DNA of 61,776 bases from Saprospiraceae bacterium (lineage in GTDB: Bacteria; Bacteroidota; Bacteroidia; Chitinophagales; Saprospiraceae): NCBI GenBank assembly GCA_021739645.1, contig JAIPBL010000032.1, forward strand, positions 1-61,776, given 5' to 3'. The translations under genes were made by a program, and so were the position numbers. Positions 33,398 through 42,457 of the stretch are shown piece after piece; the first letter of the stretch is position 1, and the number at the start of each line of letters is the position of its first letter. The notes beneath the pieces are model-generated. The model was not told the origin of the DNA and made no database searches. It saw only the letters and a list, made by a program, of their open reading frames with translations.

Positions 33398-34978
33398 TCA
33401 CTTGCCGTACCGCTTCCTGAATGGCCCGCTCCATTCCCTCCGGAGGTCGGGACTGTTGATGGCATCTCTCATGGCGTCGTCATGACTTCTGCCTCTCATA
33501 CGTGCAACCGCATACTTTTGGTAGTAGCCTTCCACGATGTCTCCCCATTTTTCGGTAGGTGCGGTTGGGTTTGATTTTAGCACTTTCGCCTCCACGCCAA
33601 CTGCCTCGAACGTGTTCCAGAATTGGTTGACACCGTCCTCCACGCTTTGCCGAGTTTCCTCGTTCTGCTTCGCAAAACTCCTGCCCGTGCTCGTCTCGTA
33701 CTGCCGGATGGTGTTCTCCTTGAAATCCTCCTGGGAATAATCCTTGCCTGCCAGTGCCGAAGAAAATATCCAGAACGTTTGCTGGATAATGGCTTCCCGC
33801 TCCTTCTCTGGATTGCCAGAGAACGGGGTGGTGATTTCACCAGCCTGCACCAGCCTGTCAACGGCATCGGTGATGGCATCAAGGGCGCTGGACAAGATGG
33901 GGGCGGCCTCCGTAGGGTATCGGTTCGGGTCAATGGTGTGACCAATTGGGCGGTCGGTGCCAGGTATGGTCGGCACGAAGCCACTGCCTCCCGGTTGCGC
34001 TGGAACCCAGCCAGAGCCAGTAGTTGGTATGAAATCCGACAAATTGCCCGTGTTGGGATTTGTCCAGTTTTCAAAAGCGGGCATGGTAGTTCCGTTGGGT
34101 ACTGGCTTTGTAAAAACATCGGCGCAGTAGCCCTGCAGCGGCACCTCGACCGTGGCATTCGGTGCGATGGTAATTGGTCGAATCGAAGGCACGACATACG
34201 GCTGGTACTGTCCGCAGGAAGGGATGTAAAAGTTCCCAATCGGGGCAGTGATAGGCTGGCCAGTCGAGTTGGTCAGCGTCAGGGTGGCGATGTGGCCGGT
34301 CGTGTTGCCCGTGCCAGTAGCCTTGGCGAATAGGTCGTTGACATTGCCACCAAAGCTGATGTTCAGGCGCTTGCCGTCCTTCTCCGGAAAATTGCGTTCG
34401 AACCAAGTTTTCAACTCTTGGTTTTTCTGCACCCGCTTTTCGATGTCTTCGAGTTTTTTCTCCACGGCCCGTTTCACGGCGTCGGGGTCGCAGGGGTTGT
34501 CGGCACCTGCCTTGTCGGCGGCGTCCTTAAGTTCCTGCTTGATTTTTTTGCCCTGCGAATTGTCCGTCTCCGTCGTTCCGTCCACCTTCTTTTTGATGTC
34601 CTCGGCGGTTTTCATGCCGGGGGCGGCCTTGTAGGCATCGTCGAGCGACTTTTTGGCTGCATCGGCAGCGTCCTTGGCGTCTTTGGCGTCCTCCTTTTTG
34701 GACTTGTCTTTCGGCGACTTGTCGGAGGCGTCCTGTGCGTTTTCAGCGGCAGCTTTGGCCTTTTCGGCGGCAGCTTTGGCCTTGTTGACTTCCCTTGCAA
34801 TTTTGTTGCAATCCCTTTCGTCTGCTGGTTTGGCAGCTTCGTCCGTGGCTGTTTTGGCTGCGTCGGCAGCTTCTTTTGCTGCTTTTTCAGCAGTTGATTT
34901 TTGTGAAAATGCGGGGACGGCTAATAGTAGCAGCATTCCGGCTAGCAACATGGTGGTGATTTTGATAATGGACTTCAT
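33398..34978 (-). CDS. Exported Ala/Lys-rich protein with long helical stalk
   Basis: A 526-residue exported protein. The start at 34978 gives a signal peptide (MKSIIKITTMLLAGMLLLL ... FSQ). Residues about 25-170 are dominated by Ala, Lys, Asp and Glu in KAA/DAA-type repeats, which predicts a long helical or coiled-coil stalk. Residues about 180-345 are beta-rich (GKRLNISFGGNVNDLF, TNSTGQPITAPIG, YVVPSIRPITIAP), and 345-526 are mixed, with a C-terminal helical domain (VARMRGRSHDDAMRDAI). No known family is recognised. A stalk plus globular tail suggests a surface or periplasmic structural role; that is inference. Flanked by unrelated genes. Confidence 0.75.
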   Translation of the reverse strand: MKSIIKITTMLLAGMLLLLAVPAFSQKSTAEKAAKEAADAAKTATDEAAKPADERDCNKIAREVNKAKAAAEKAKAAAENAQDASDKSPKDKSKKEDAKDAKDAADAAKKSLDDAYKAAPGMKTAEDIKKKVDGTTETDNSQGKKIKQELKDAADKAGADNPCDPDAVKRAVEKKLEDIEKRVQKNQELKTWFERNFPEKDGKRLNISFGGNVNDLFAKATGTGNTTGHIATLTLTNSTGQPITAPIGNFYIPSCGQYQPYVVPSIRPITIAPNATVEVPLQGYCADVFTKPVPNGTTMPAFENWTNPNTGNLSDFIPTTGSGWVPAQPGGSGFVPTIPGTDRPIGHTIDPNRYPTEAAPILSSALDAITDAVDRLVQAGEITTPFSGNPEKEREAIIQQTFWIFSSALAGKDYSQEDFKENTIRQYETSTGRSFAKQNEETRQSVEDGVNQFWNTFEAVGVEAKVLKSNPTAPTEKWGDIVEGYYQKYAVARMRGRSHDDAMRDAINSPDLRREWSGPFRKRYGK

Positions 34979-35437
34979 GGCTTGAATTTTAAATGATTTG
35001 AAAAAATGGTTCGACCGGGTTTTGCGCAAAACATGCTACAAGTTTAAGCCAGGAAGCAGGCGGGGTTCAAGTACGATTTTCGGGTATTTTTAACACTTAT
35101 TTTATAAAAAATGGAGCTAGTAGGCAGGACTTTCAAATTGCAAATTATTGAAAATCAATAAATTAGACCTTGAAATAGCTTGTACACCAAAAAGGGGTTT
35201 TCAGAAATTTAGTGACCGCTTAGTTTGTGAAAAATGAAGAAAAATGATTTGGATAACGCCAAACAATATCCATTTTTACTTTTTTTGTAAATGGGGTTAA
35301 GTTCAGTTCAACTGACATATATCACCCCACCACCCTGACAATACCCATCACTGCAATTCCGCTTTCTCTCGATTTTTAGAAAAATTGCAGTCGGTTTTCA
35401 AATCCGATGAAATGAAAATATCATCCAATTCAGCACC
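34979..35437. other. 459-bp AT-rich divergent intergenic region
   Basis: This separates the minus-strand exported protein and the plus-strand kinase gene and presumably holds both promoters. It is strongly AT-rich. An imperfect stem CCATTTTTAC / GTAAATGG lies at about 35268-35294. No exact TAnnTTTG box at a convincing distance was recognised. Confidence 0.35.
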
Positions 35438-35932
35438 ATGCTAATCCTCATCGCCGGGCTACCGGGCACCGGAAAAACGACCATCGCCAAGGCTTTTGCC
35501 AAAAAATATGGCGCGGTTCATTTCAACTCCGACCACCTGCGCCGGGAGTTGGGACTGTGGGGCAGCTACCGCTCCGAGGACAAAACCAGGGTGTACGAGG
35601 AGCTGTTCGCCCGAACAAAGGAGGCACTTGGAACTGGCAAGACCGTGGTGGTGGACAGCACTTTTTATCGGGCCGAGTTGAGGAAAAATTTTGCTGAACT
35701 TGCTGAAAATCAAGGTGTTAAATTAAAGTGGATTCTGGCAATTGCTCCGAACGAAACATTGCTCCAACGGGTAACTGCACCCCGCCCCGACAGCGAGGCG
35801 AACGAAGCCGTGCTGAAAAAAATTGAGGCGGAATTCGAGCCGTTGGAGCAGCCACACTTCACGGTTGACACCTCAAAATCATCGCCTGAAGCAATCGCCG
35901 ATGCCATCCACAACTACATCGGTCATGGATAA
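35438..35932 (+). CDS. P-loop kinase-like ATPase (COG0645 type)
   Basis: A 164-residue cytoplasmic protein with Walker A GLPGTGKT at 7-14, an LID/SDxLRR-like FNSDHLRRELG segment, and VVVDSTFYRAELR as the Walker-B-like strand. The pattern matches small AAA/zeta-like kinases that phosphorylate small molecules. Its gene overlaps by 8 bases with the next, which encodes an APH-like kinase. In other bacteria these two domains are often a single fused protein in the order APH-kinase; here they are separate genes in the reverse order. Confidence 0.82.
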   Translation: MLILIAGLPGTGKTTIAKAFAKKYGAVHFNSDHLRRELGLWGSYRSEDKTRVYEELFARTKEALGTGKTVVVDSTFYRAELRKNFAELAENQGVKLKWILAIAPNETLLQRVTAPRPDSEANEAVLKKIEAEFEPLEQPHFTVDTSKSSPEAIADAIHNYIGHG

Positions 35933-36920
35933 AAAACAGGTGCTCGACATCGTGGAACGACATGCTTTTCCCGGCAGCGGAAAGGATGCTAGGCTTGTCG
36001 AAACGCATATTTCGTGGGTGATTTTGACGCCCGATTTTGCTTTCAAAATCAAAAAGCCCGTCCGTTTTGACTTTCTCGATTTCAGCACCCTGCCGCTCCG
36101 CAAAAAGTTTTGCGAAGCAGAAGTGCAACTCAACCGCCGCCTCGCGCCCGACACCTACCTCGGCGTGTTGCCAGTTGGGTTGAAAAATGGGGAGTGGCAA
36201 ATCGGCGGGGAACTGGCCGAACCGCTTGATTACGCCGTTTGGATGCGCCGGGAGGACGACTCCCACCAACTTGACCGACTGCTGCGGGCGGGCGAAGTTG
36301 TGCCCAACGACCTTCAAAAACTGGCGCACCAACTGGCCGTTTTTCACAAAAAACAAACCCTGCCCCACCCGGATTTCGACCCGAACTCGCTGGTGGAAGA
36401 CTTTGCCGACCTGTTTCACCATGAAAAAAAACTGGTGGCCGCACTGGGTGAATCGACGGCGCCAGTACTTGCTGAGATGCGGGAGGAATTGCCTCGTTTC
36501 ATTGAGCGGCATTCGGGGCGCCTGCTTGCACGTGCCAATGGAGGCTTTTGGGTGGACGGCCACGGCGACCTGCACTCCCGCAATATTTTCCTCACCGACC
36601 CGCCCATCGTGTTTGACTGCATCGAGTTCGACCCGCACCTGCGCCACCTCGACGTGCTGAACGAACTGGCCTTCCTCTGCATGGATTTCGACTTTTTTGG
36701 CCGCCCCGACCTTGGCGAGGCGCTGTTCCATTTTTACCAACTAGAACATGCCTGCATCACCTCGCCGGAAGACGAGGCATTGTTCCTTTTTTTCAAGGCT
36801 TACCGAGCCAATGTGCGCCTGAAAGTGACGCTGTTGGGCAACCATTCGACGGCGGAAACGATTGCTGCCCTGCGTGGTTATTGGGATTTGCTGCGCAAAT
36901 ATTGGGGTGGGCTGATATGA
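35925..36920 (+). CDS. Aminoglycoside-phosphotransferase-like kinase
   Basis: A 331-residue protein of the APH/COG2187 type. The ATG at 35925 overlaps the end of the previous gene by 8 bases, which suggests coupled translation. The Brenner motif reads HGDLHSRN at 213-220, with Asp215 as catalytic base, and the metal-binding Asp is Asp231 in FDCIEFD. N-terminal HISWVILTPDFAFKIKKPV carries the probable ATP-binding Lys. True substrates are unknown; antibiotic resistance should not be assumed. It is likely to act together with the preceding kinase. Confidence 0.82.
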   Translation: MDKKQVLDIVERHAFPGSGKDARLVETHISWVILTPDFAFKIKKPVRFDFLDFSTLPLRKKFCEAEVQLNRRLAPDTYLGVLPVGLKNGEWQIGGELAEPLDYAVWMRREDDSHQLDRLLRAGEVVPNDLQKLAHQLAVFHKKQTLPHPDFDPNSLVEDFADLFHHEKKLVAALGESTAPVLAEMREELPRFIERHSGRLLARANGGFWVDGHGDLHSRNIFLTDPPIVFDCIEFDPHLRHLDVLNELAFLCMDFDFFGRPDLGEALFHFYQLEHACITSPEDEALFLFFKAYRANVRLKVTLLGNHSTAETIAALRGYWDLLRKYWGGLI

Positions 36921-37063
36921 GAACACGTTGCCCATTGTTCACCTCCTCAAAAATGACAAACATCAAAAGCCCACATGAGCTAAATCAGTGCTTGAAATGC
37001 GTAAGTCCCTGAAGTTTGCAAACATGGAAGCATCTCATTTTCAAACCTTTAAATTCAAATACC

Positions 37064-37504
37064 ATGGCACTGAATTTCAATAAATACGTCCAAAAAGCGG
37101 AGGCATTCATCAATGATGTTGCTTTCGAAATTGGCGACCCAGATGATAAAGTCAGGGCAGCCAGAATCATGCGTGCGGTACTCCATGCCTTTCGGGACAG
37201 GGTAACGCCGGTTGAGTCGCTGCAACTGATTTCACAATTGCCGATGCTCATCAAGGCCATTTACGTGGATGGTTGGAAAATCAAGCACGAAACCAATCGG
37301 ATACGCCACCTGAACGACTTCATCGAAGCTGTCCGAGAGAACGATGGCATTGAAAACAACTACGATTTCGTCACCGATTACGAAGTGAAAGAAGCCATCC
37401 AAGCGGTTTTCCGAGTACTGAAAAACCATGTTTCGGAAGGTGAAATCCACGACATTATCGCCGTGCTTCCTGCCGAACTCAAATCGGTGATGGCGATGGC
37501 ATGA
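37064..37504 (+). CDS. DUF2267 domain protein
   Basis: A 146-residue soluble, all-helical protein that matches DUF2267 over its length: a repeated half (FNKYVQKAEAFINDVAFEIG ... DDKVRAARIMRAVLHAFRDR ... LQLISQLPMLIKAIYVDGW) followed by a related second half (AIQAVFRVLKNHVSEGEIHD ... VLPAELKSVM). Related proteins occur in stress-linked gene sets, but the function is not known. The ATG at 37064 is chosen because the domain starts there. A perfect hairpin lies 48 bases past the stop. Confidence 0.88.
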   Translation: MALNFNKYVQKAEAFINDVAFEIGDPDDKVRAARIMRAVLHAFRDRVTPVESLQLISQLPMLIKAIYVDGWKIKHETNRIRHLNDFIEAVRENDGIENNYDFVTDYEVKEAIQAVFRVLKNHVSEGEIHDIIAVLPAELKSVMAMA

Positions 37505-37551
37505 TGTAGTAAGGTGGTTTTGGTCAAATAGCCGGAAGCGCTGTTTTGCAA

Positions 37552-37586
37552 GCAAAGGCATGGTCAAAGTTTGGCCATGCCTTTGC
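37552..37586 (+). terminator. Stable hairpin between DUF2267 and TPR genes
   Basis: Perfect 12-bp arms GCAAAGGCATGG (37552-37563) and CCATGCCTTTGC (37575-37586) enclose an 11-base loop. It lies 48 bases after the DUF2267 stop and 34 before the TPR lipoprotein ATG. Only a weak T-rich stretch follows, so it may terminate poorly or act in the mRNA leader. Confidence 0.55.
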
Positions 37587-37619
37587 CATTGTCTATCTTT
37601 CCAAAAAAAATTTAGACAC

Positions 37620-39176
37620 ATGAAAAACAGTACCTTTCTTCTGGCAGCCACAATGTTTGTTGCCTTGTTCAACGCCTGCCAGCAGCCAGCGCCAGCACCA
37701 GTTGACGACCACCTCGGCGACCTCCGCTTCAGCTACACAGGTGCTACCGAAGCCATGCCCCTTTTCACAAAAGGGCTGAAGTTGTTGCACAATTTCGAGT
37801 TCGAAGATGCTGCCACGGCCTTTCAGGAGGCGCAAAAAATAGACTCGACTTTTGCGATGGCTTACTGGGGAGAGGCCATGACCTACAACCACCCACTTTG
37901 GGCACAAGTTGACAAAGAAAAGGCGCTGGAAGCCCTGAATCGGCTCTCCCCTACTGCTGGGGAACGGCAGGCGAAAGCCAAAACGCAACTGGAAAAAGAC
38001 TTCCTCCAATCACTGGAAATCCTGTACGGTGAGGGCACTAAAAACGAGCGGGACTCTGCCTATTCCCAGCACCTTGGGAAAATGTACGCCGCCCACCCTG
38101 GCAACGAAGAAGTCGCCGCTTTTTATGCCCTGAGCATCCTCGGGGCGGTTCCGGTCGGTCGGGACGTTGCGGCGTATGAAAGGAGTGCCGCCATCGTCAA
38201 GGGCATTATCGAAGAGAACCCGAACCACCCCGGCGCACTGCACTACCTCATCCACAGCTACGACGACCCCCACCATGCGGACTTGGCCTTGGAAGCTGCA
38301 CACAGCTATTCTACCGTCGCTGCCGATGCTGCACATGCCCTGCACATGCCGTCGCATATTTTTTTGGCAGAAGGCATGTGGGACGAGGTCATCGAGCGGA
38401 ACATTGCCTCCTGGAAGGCCAGCCAGCAGCGGATGCGGGACAAAAAACTGACCGTCGATGCCCAGAGTTACCATGCTTTTGCTTGGCTGATGTACGGTTA
38501 TTTGCAAAAAGAAAATTTCAAGGAGGCTAGCCGGATGGTGGCCGAAATGAAAAAGTACATGGACGAATCACCCGCCAAACCTGGCCGCAGTTATTTCGTC
38601 AGCATGAAAGGTGCTTACCTCACCCACACCGCTGATTGGAACAGCGATATTGCCAATTATGACATAAAAACGGACGACCTCGGCATCGTATCGAAGTCGC
38701 AGTACGCCTTTACCGAAGGGATGAAAGCCTTTTTGAAAAAAGATGCGGCGGGGCTGAAAACCATCCTTGCCAACATGGAGGAGGAGCGCAAAAAAGCCGC
38801 CAACCTGGTCACCACAAAAGGGCTGGCCATGTGCAGCGGCCCCAGCATTGCCAGCGCTCCCGACCAACTGGACATCGACCGGGCCAATGTGATGGCCATG
38901 CAACTTCGTTCCCTCGAAAGTCAACTGCAAGGCAAAAATACGGAGGCAGAAAAATGGTTGCGCACTGCCACCCAGCTCGAAGGCAGCCTCGATTATGATT
39001 CCGGTCCGCCGTCCATCCTGAAATCTTCTTTTGAAATGTACGGTGAGTGGTTATTGCAGAACAATAAGCCCAAAGAAGCGCTCGACCAGTTCAATGTTGC
39101 ACTGGAGCGGGGGCCAAAACGCCTGCTGGCTTCAAAAGGAAAACTGGAAGCGGAGTCCGAGGCCCTGAATCTTTGA
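37620..39176 (+). CDS. TPR-repeat lipoprotein
   Basis: A 518-residue lipoprotein (lipobox FNAC, Cys20). The N-terminal region reads MPLFTKGLKLLHNFEFEDAATAF ... DSTFAMAYWGEAMTYNHP, which is a TPR pair found in a well-spread family of periplasmic TPR proteins; several helical repeats follow to the end (ALDQFNVALERGPKRLLASKG). TPR arrays bind proteins. It precedes a thioredoxin-like protein by 42 bases and is likely in one transcript with it. No enzyme motif is visible. Confidence 0.85.
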   Translation: MKNSTFLLAATMFVALFNACQQPAPAPVDDHLGDLRFSYTGATEAMPLFTKGLKLLHNFEFEDAATAFQEAQKIDSTFAMAYWGEAMTYNHPLWAQVDKEKALEALNRLSPTAGERQAKAKTQLEKDFLQSLEILYGEGTKNERDSAYSQHLGKMYAAHPGNEEVAAFYALSILGAVPVGRDVAAYERSAAIVKGIIEENPNHPGALHYLIHSYDDPHHADLALEAAHSYSTVAADAAHALHMPSHIFLAEGMWDEVIERNIASWKASQQRMRDKKLTVDAQSYHAFAWLMYGYLQKENFKEASRMVAEMKKYMDESPAKPGRSYFVSMKGAYLTHTADWNSDIANYDIKTDDLGIVSKSQYAFTEGMKAFLKKDAAGLKTILANMEEERKKAANLVTTKGLAMCSGPSIASAPDQLDIDRANVMAMQLRSLESQLQGKNTEAEKWLRTATQLEGSLDYDSGPPSILKSSFEMYGEWLLQNNKPKEALDQFNVALERGPKRLLASKGKLEAESEALNL

Positions 39177-39218
39177 AATCACTTCATCTGTCCATTGTTT
39201 AAAACAAAACCTTTTTTC

Positions 39219-39725
39219 ATGAAAACTGTCTTGTCCATCCTTTTCACCCTGAGCCTACTGTTGTTTTCAACATCTGGTTTGCTGGCGCAAAAAACCTACG
39301 GCAACCTCTACCATCCCGAAGCCAACGCCACGGAAGACATTGCAAAAGCCATCGAAAAAGCCGCAGCCGAGGGCAAGTACGTCATCGTGCAGGGCGGCGG
39401 CAACTGGTGCGGTTGGTGCTACAAATTCCATGACTTCATCGAAAAGGATGCCGAGCTAAAAAAACTGCTGGATGACAACTACGTCCTCTACCACCTCAAC
39501 TACAGCAAGGAAAGTACGAACGAGGCGACTTTTGCGCAGTACGGTTTTGCGCAGCGCTTCGGGTTCCCCGTGCTCATCATCCTCGATGGCAAGGGCAACC
39601 GCATCCACACCCAGGACTCCGGCCTGCTAGAAAGCGGCGATGGCTATGACCGGAAAAAGGTGGAAGGGATGCTGAAGGCTTGGACGCCGACAGTGCTTGA
39701 CCCGGTGAGCTATCAGAAGCAATAG
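39219..39725 (+). CDS. Periplasmic thioredoxin-like protein
   Basis: A 168-residue exported protein with signal peptide (MKTVLSILFTLSLLLFSTS ... LLAQ) and the redox-active motif CGWC at 64-67 in GGGNWCGWCYKFHDF. The cis-proline region is present as RFGFPVLIILDGKG. It belongs to the thioredoxin/DUF255-like group and could reduce periplasmic disulphides or act in cytochrome c maturation, which would suit the cytochromes in the window, but that is inference. The ATG at 39219 opens the signal peptide. It follows the TPR lipoprotein gene. Confidence 0.9.
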   Translation: MKTVLSILFTLSLLLFSTSGLLAQKTYGNLYHPEANATEDIAKAIEKAAAEGKYVIVQGGGNWCGWCYKFHDFIEKDAELKKLLDDNYVLYHLNYSKESTNEATFAQYGFAQRFGFPVLIILDGKGNRIHTQDSGLLESGDGYDRKKVEGMLKAWTPTVLDPVSYQKQ

Positions 39726-39895
39726 GTGATTTGAAATCTTAGTTTTTGAAAGTATTTTTGTCGGGGCTTTGTTGCTTGTACAGCTTGGCAAATTAGCGGT
39801 TTGACATTTTATGCCTACTAGTTTGTCGGGTTGGGTGGGTGGGTACAAAGTGGAAATACACGCAATCGTGGGTATGTGCGGAGTTGCATGTATAC

Positions 39896-39902
39896 GTTAG
39901 TT
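39896..39902. other. attC-like core site (GTTAGTT) before the DUF262 gene
   Basis: GTTAGTT fits the integron R' core GTTRRRY at six of seven positions. It lies 23 bases before the DUF262 ATG, a spacing like that of a gene cassette. A partner arm upstream is weak (TACACGCA with TGCATGTA). Confidence 0.3.
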
Positions 39903-39924
39903 AGTCACAATAAAAAAAGCAAAA

Positions 39925-41607
39925 ATGAGTCAATTAGATAAGATTAGCATATCTCTAAAAGGAATAGGTCAATATTTGAAATTAAAGAGACTTATGGTAC
40001 CTAAATATCAAAGGGATTATGCTTGGGACGAAAAGCATGTAAATGATCTTTTACTTGACATAGCGAATGCACTACAAAATGAGGAGAAAGAATATTTTAT
40101 AGGTTCAATTGTTGTCAAAAACAATGAAAATGATAGAACTGAAGTTGTGGATGGACAGCAACGACTAGCAACAATAACGATTATTATCAATTGCATTAAG
40201 TCGATATTTGAAAGAGAAGGAAATGAAAGAAAAGCTTTTCAAATATCTAACGACTTTCTTATGACTCATGAATTGAGAACAGAGGAAGACGTGCCAAGGT
40301 TGATTTTAAACGAAAATGATCACGACTTTTTCTTCTCACACGTTTTAAATAACAAGCCAAACTTGAGCACAAAAAAAGAAGTTCGAGTGAGTCATCAAAA
40401 ATTGCTTGATGCTAAAGAAGCGATCGAAATTAAATTGTCTCAAATTCTAGCTGCGAACAATCAAAATTCTGATGTATTGATTGATTGGGTCGAATACATC
40501 GAATCGAATGTTAAAGTAATATGGGTAGAGGTTCCTGATTACGCAAATGCCTTCACAATATTTGAAACACTTAACGACCGAGGTATAGACTTGGCAATAT
40601 CTGATTTACTTAAGAATTACCTTTTTCACAAATCAGCAAGTGCTATAAAACAAGCACAGCAAAATTGGCTAACGATGGTAAGTGTCTTAGAGTCTGCCGA
40701 TAGTAATTCAACAGTTGTTCCATACATCAAATACTTATGGGCTTCATATTATGGAAACGTAAGAGAGAAGGAACTTTACACTAAAATAAAAGACACGGTC
40801 AAAACAAAAACAAAAGCTCTTGAATTCTCGAATCAGCTCTCGGACAACTCAAATCTTTATACGGCCCTACTTTATTCAGACCATTACTATTGGTCAGAAT
40901 ATAGCACAGCGACAAGACGAAATATTCGTACCATAAATGAACTGGGAATGGTTCAGATTAGACCTTTGTTATTGTCCATGTTGCCGAAGTTTGATAAAAA
41001 AGAAACTGAGAAGTCCCTTGAGTCAATTGTTTCTCTAATTGTAAGATTAATAGTGTCAGGAACATTAAGTAGTGGAATATTCGAAAGGCAGTTCTCAATA
41101 ACTGCTATGAAAATTAGAAATGGAGAAATTAAAAATCGAAATGAACTTTTGGAAAGTTTGAAAACACTTACACCGAGCGATGAAAGATTTAAAGAAGCTT
41201 TTCAAACATTTACGATTTCCAACTCATCTATTGCAAAATATCTCTTGTCGACAATTGAAAACTATCGGAGAAACGACCAAGGTTCAGATTTAATACCAAA
41301 TAATGATGAAACTATTGTAAATCTAGAGCATATTCTTCCAAAGAAATTGAATGAACAATGGCCAGATTTTGATGAAGATGAGCACAGATTATATTTCAAA
41401 CGATTGGGGAACATGACGATTCTAAACTCACGTAAAAACTCTCGAATAGGCAATAAAAGCTATAATGAGAAGATTCCAGTTTTTTCGGAATCAGAATTTA
41501 TTATAACAAAAGAAATTTCTTCAAACACAGTATGGAATAAAGAGTCAATAAATGATAGGCAAAATCAATTTGCTTTGGATTCCATTAAATGCTGGAAAAT
41601 GAGATAA
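39925..41607 (+). CDS. GmrSD-like protein (DUF262 + DUF1524 HNH)
   Basis: A 560-residue protein. The N-terminal DUF262 (ParB/sulfiredoxin-like) domain has YQRDYAW at 28-34 and DGQQR at 76-80. A long helical middle follows. The C-terminal DUF1524 nuclease domain has NLEHILP near 466-472, and RLGNMTILNSRKN further on, the pattern of an HNH/His-Me fold. This is the layout of GmrSD-type IV restriction proteins, which act on modified phage DNA; whether this one targets DNA modification is not known. The gene is visibly AT-rich compared with all neighbours, which suggests recent transfer. Attachment-like repeats flank it. Confidence 0.88.
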   Translation: MSQLDKISISLKGIGQYLKLKRLMVPKYQRDYAWDEKHVNDLLLDIANALQNEEKEYFIGSIVVKNNENDRTEVVDGQQRLATITIIINCIKSIFEREGNERKAFQISNDFLMTHELRTEEDVPRLILNENDHDFFFSHVLNNKPNLSTKKEVRVSHQKLLDAKEAIEIKLSQILAANNQNSDVLIDWVEYIESNVKVIWVEVPDYANAFTIFETLNDRGIDLAISDLLKNYLFHKSASAIKQAQQNWLTMVSVLESADSNSTVVPYIKYLWASYYGNVREKELYTKIKDTVKTKTKALEFSNQLSDNSNLYTALLYSDHYYWSEYSTATRRNIRTINELGMVQIRPLLLSMLPKFDKKETEKSLESIVSLIVRLIVSGTLSSGIFERQFSITAMKIRNGEIKNRNELLESLKTLTPSDERFKEAFQTFTISNSSIAKYLLSTIENYRRNDQGSDLIPNNDETIVNLEHILPKKLNEQWPDFDEDEHRLYFKRLGNMTILNSRKNSRIGNKSYNEKIPVFSESEFIITKEISSNTVWNKESINDRQNQFALDSIKCWKMR

Positions 41608-41616
41608 AAATACTGT

Positions 41617-41683
41617 GACTAACAATGTGTATCTGTTTATACCTCCCATCCGGTCGGCACAAACAGATACACCGACGTTAGCT
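41617..41683. repeat. attC-like inverted repeat between two AT-rich genes
   Basis: Perfect 12-bp arms GTGTATCTGTTT (41627-41638) and AAACAGATACAC (41661-41672) lie inside outer CTAAC / GTTAG motifs. The outer ends GACTAAC and GTTAGCT each match the integron core motifs RYYYAAC / GTTRRRY at six of seven positions, and AACAA follows the left core as in many attC sites. Total length is 67 bp. It starts 10 bases after the DUF262 stop and ends 16 bases before the lipoprotein ATG. Confidence 0.5.
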
Positions 41684-41698
41684 TCCATCAAAAATAAA

Positions 41699-42352
41699 AT
41701 GAAAAGAGAAATAACATCCTTGCTGGTAATTGCTGCTTTAATTTTTAGTGGGTGTTTTATTTTAGGAGATGACTGCGATACGTTCCTCCCTCAAAAATGG
41801 CATATCGGAGAAATTGAAGCTGAATTGATAACCCAAAAGCCAATTCTGAAAGTTGGAGATACATTTATTTTTAGATTTAGTTTGGCTAAAAATTTAATTG
41901 ATACCGCTAACCAAGAAATGAACATAGACGAAGGCGTACAAGTATTTAACAAAATAACAACCAGTTCAAATTTGAGCGACACAACAAACAATGACTTTTT
42001 TGCAATTGACACAACTATTTTTAAAGTTTTTGACAAGTACTTTGACATGATGTTGATTAAGGGGGATACCGTTAATGCATACATGCATGAATGTGAACTG
42101 ATAGGCGATTATTGGGAGATAGAAACTAAATATGTCGCAAAGAAGCCTGGCAGCTATTGGGCAAGGATAGAGTTCTGGAAAATTTATACAAGCGATTCGA
42201 ACTTAGGAGATGGAGTTTGCATGGAAGGAGATACAGAAACATTTGGAGCAAAATTAATCTGGAAGGAAAGTGAATATAACCAGATTGACTTGTTGTTCCA
42301 AGATGAGAAAGAAAAATATCCAACCTACTTTGGGTTTATTGTCGAAGAATAA
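41699..42352 (+). CDS. AT-rich hypothetical lipoprotein
   Basis: A 217-residue lipoprotein; the start at 41699 opens a type II signal (MKREITSLLVIAALIFSGC, Cys19). The longer frame starting at 41615 would encode the attC-like repeat and is rejected. The mature protein seems beta-rich (HIGEIEAELITQKPILKVGD ... FIFRFSLAKNL) and carries no known motif. Like the DUF262 gene it is more AT-rich than its neighbours, and the two lie 91 bases apart with the inverted repeat between. A role in immunity is not shown by sequence. Confidence 0.7.
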   Translation: MKREITSLLVIAALIFSGCFILGDDCDTFLPQKWHIGEIEAELITQKPILKVGDTFIFRFSLAKNLIDTANQEMNIDEGVQVFNKITTSSNLSDTTNNDFFAIDTTIFKVFDKYFDMMLIKGDTVNAYMHECELIGDYWEIETKYVAKKPGSYWARIEFWKIYTSDSNLGDGVCMEGDTETFGAKLIWKESEYNQIDLLFQDEKEKYPTYFGFIVEE

Positions 42353-42422
42353 AAGAAAGAAAAAAAGCAGCCGAGAACAATGCATCCACTGCCGGGTTGG
42401 ATTTAGAAAGGAACTTTAGCGT

Positions 42423-42457
42423 AAGTCAGGCGGTAACTTCAAGTTACCGCCTGACTT
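42423..42457. repeat. 35-bp perfect palindrome
   Basis: AAGTCAGGCGGTAACTT and its exact reverse complement are separated by a single C at 42440. Outer 7-bp arms TTTAGCG (42415-42421) and CGCTAAA (42464-42470) extend the symmetry. It lies between the AT-rich lipoprotein and the convergent cytochrome gene. It contains no T-run, so a simple terminator role is unlikely. The GGCGG/AACT words resemble those in the palindromes at 1-51. Confidence 0.75.

Noticed and set aside
35438-35932. Zeta-toxin identity for the small kinase
   Set aside because: The P-loop fits, but no epsilon-like antitoxin precedes it and the overlap with an APH-like gene fits a metabolic or detoxifying kinase pair better.
41615-41698. 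Extended N-terminus of the AT-rich lipoprotein
   Set aside because: It would translate the attC-like inverted repeat, and the lipoprotein signal starts precisely at 41699.
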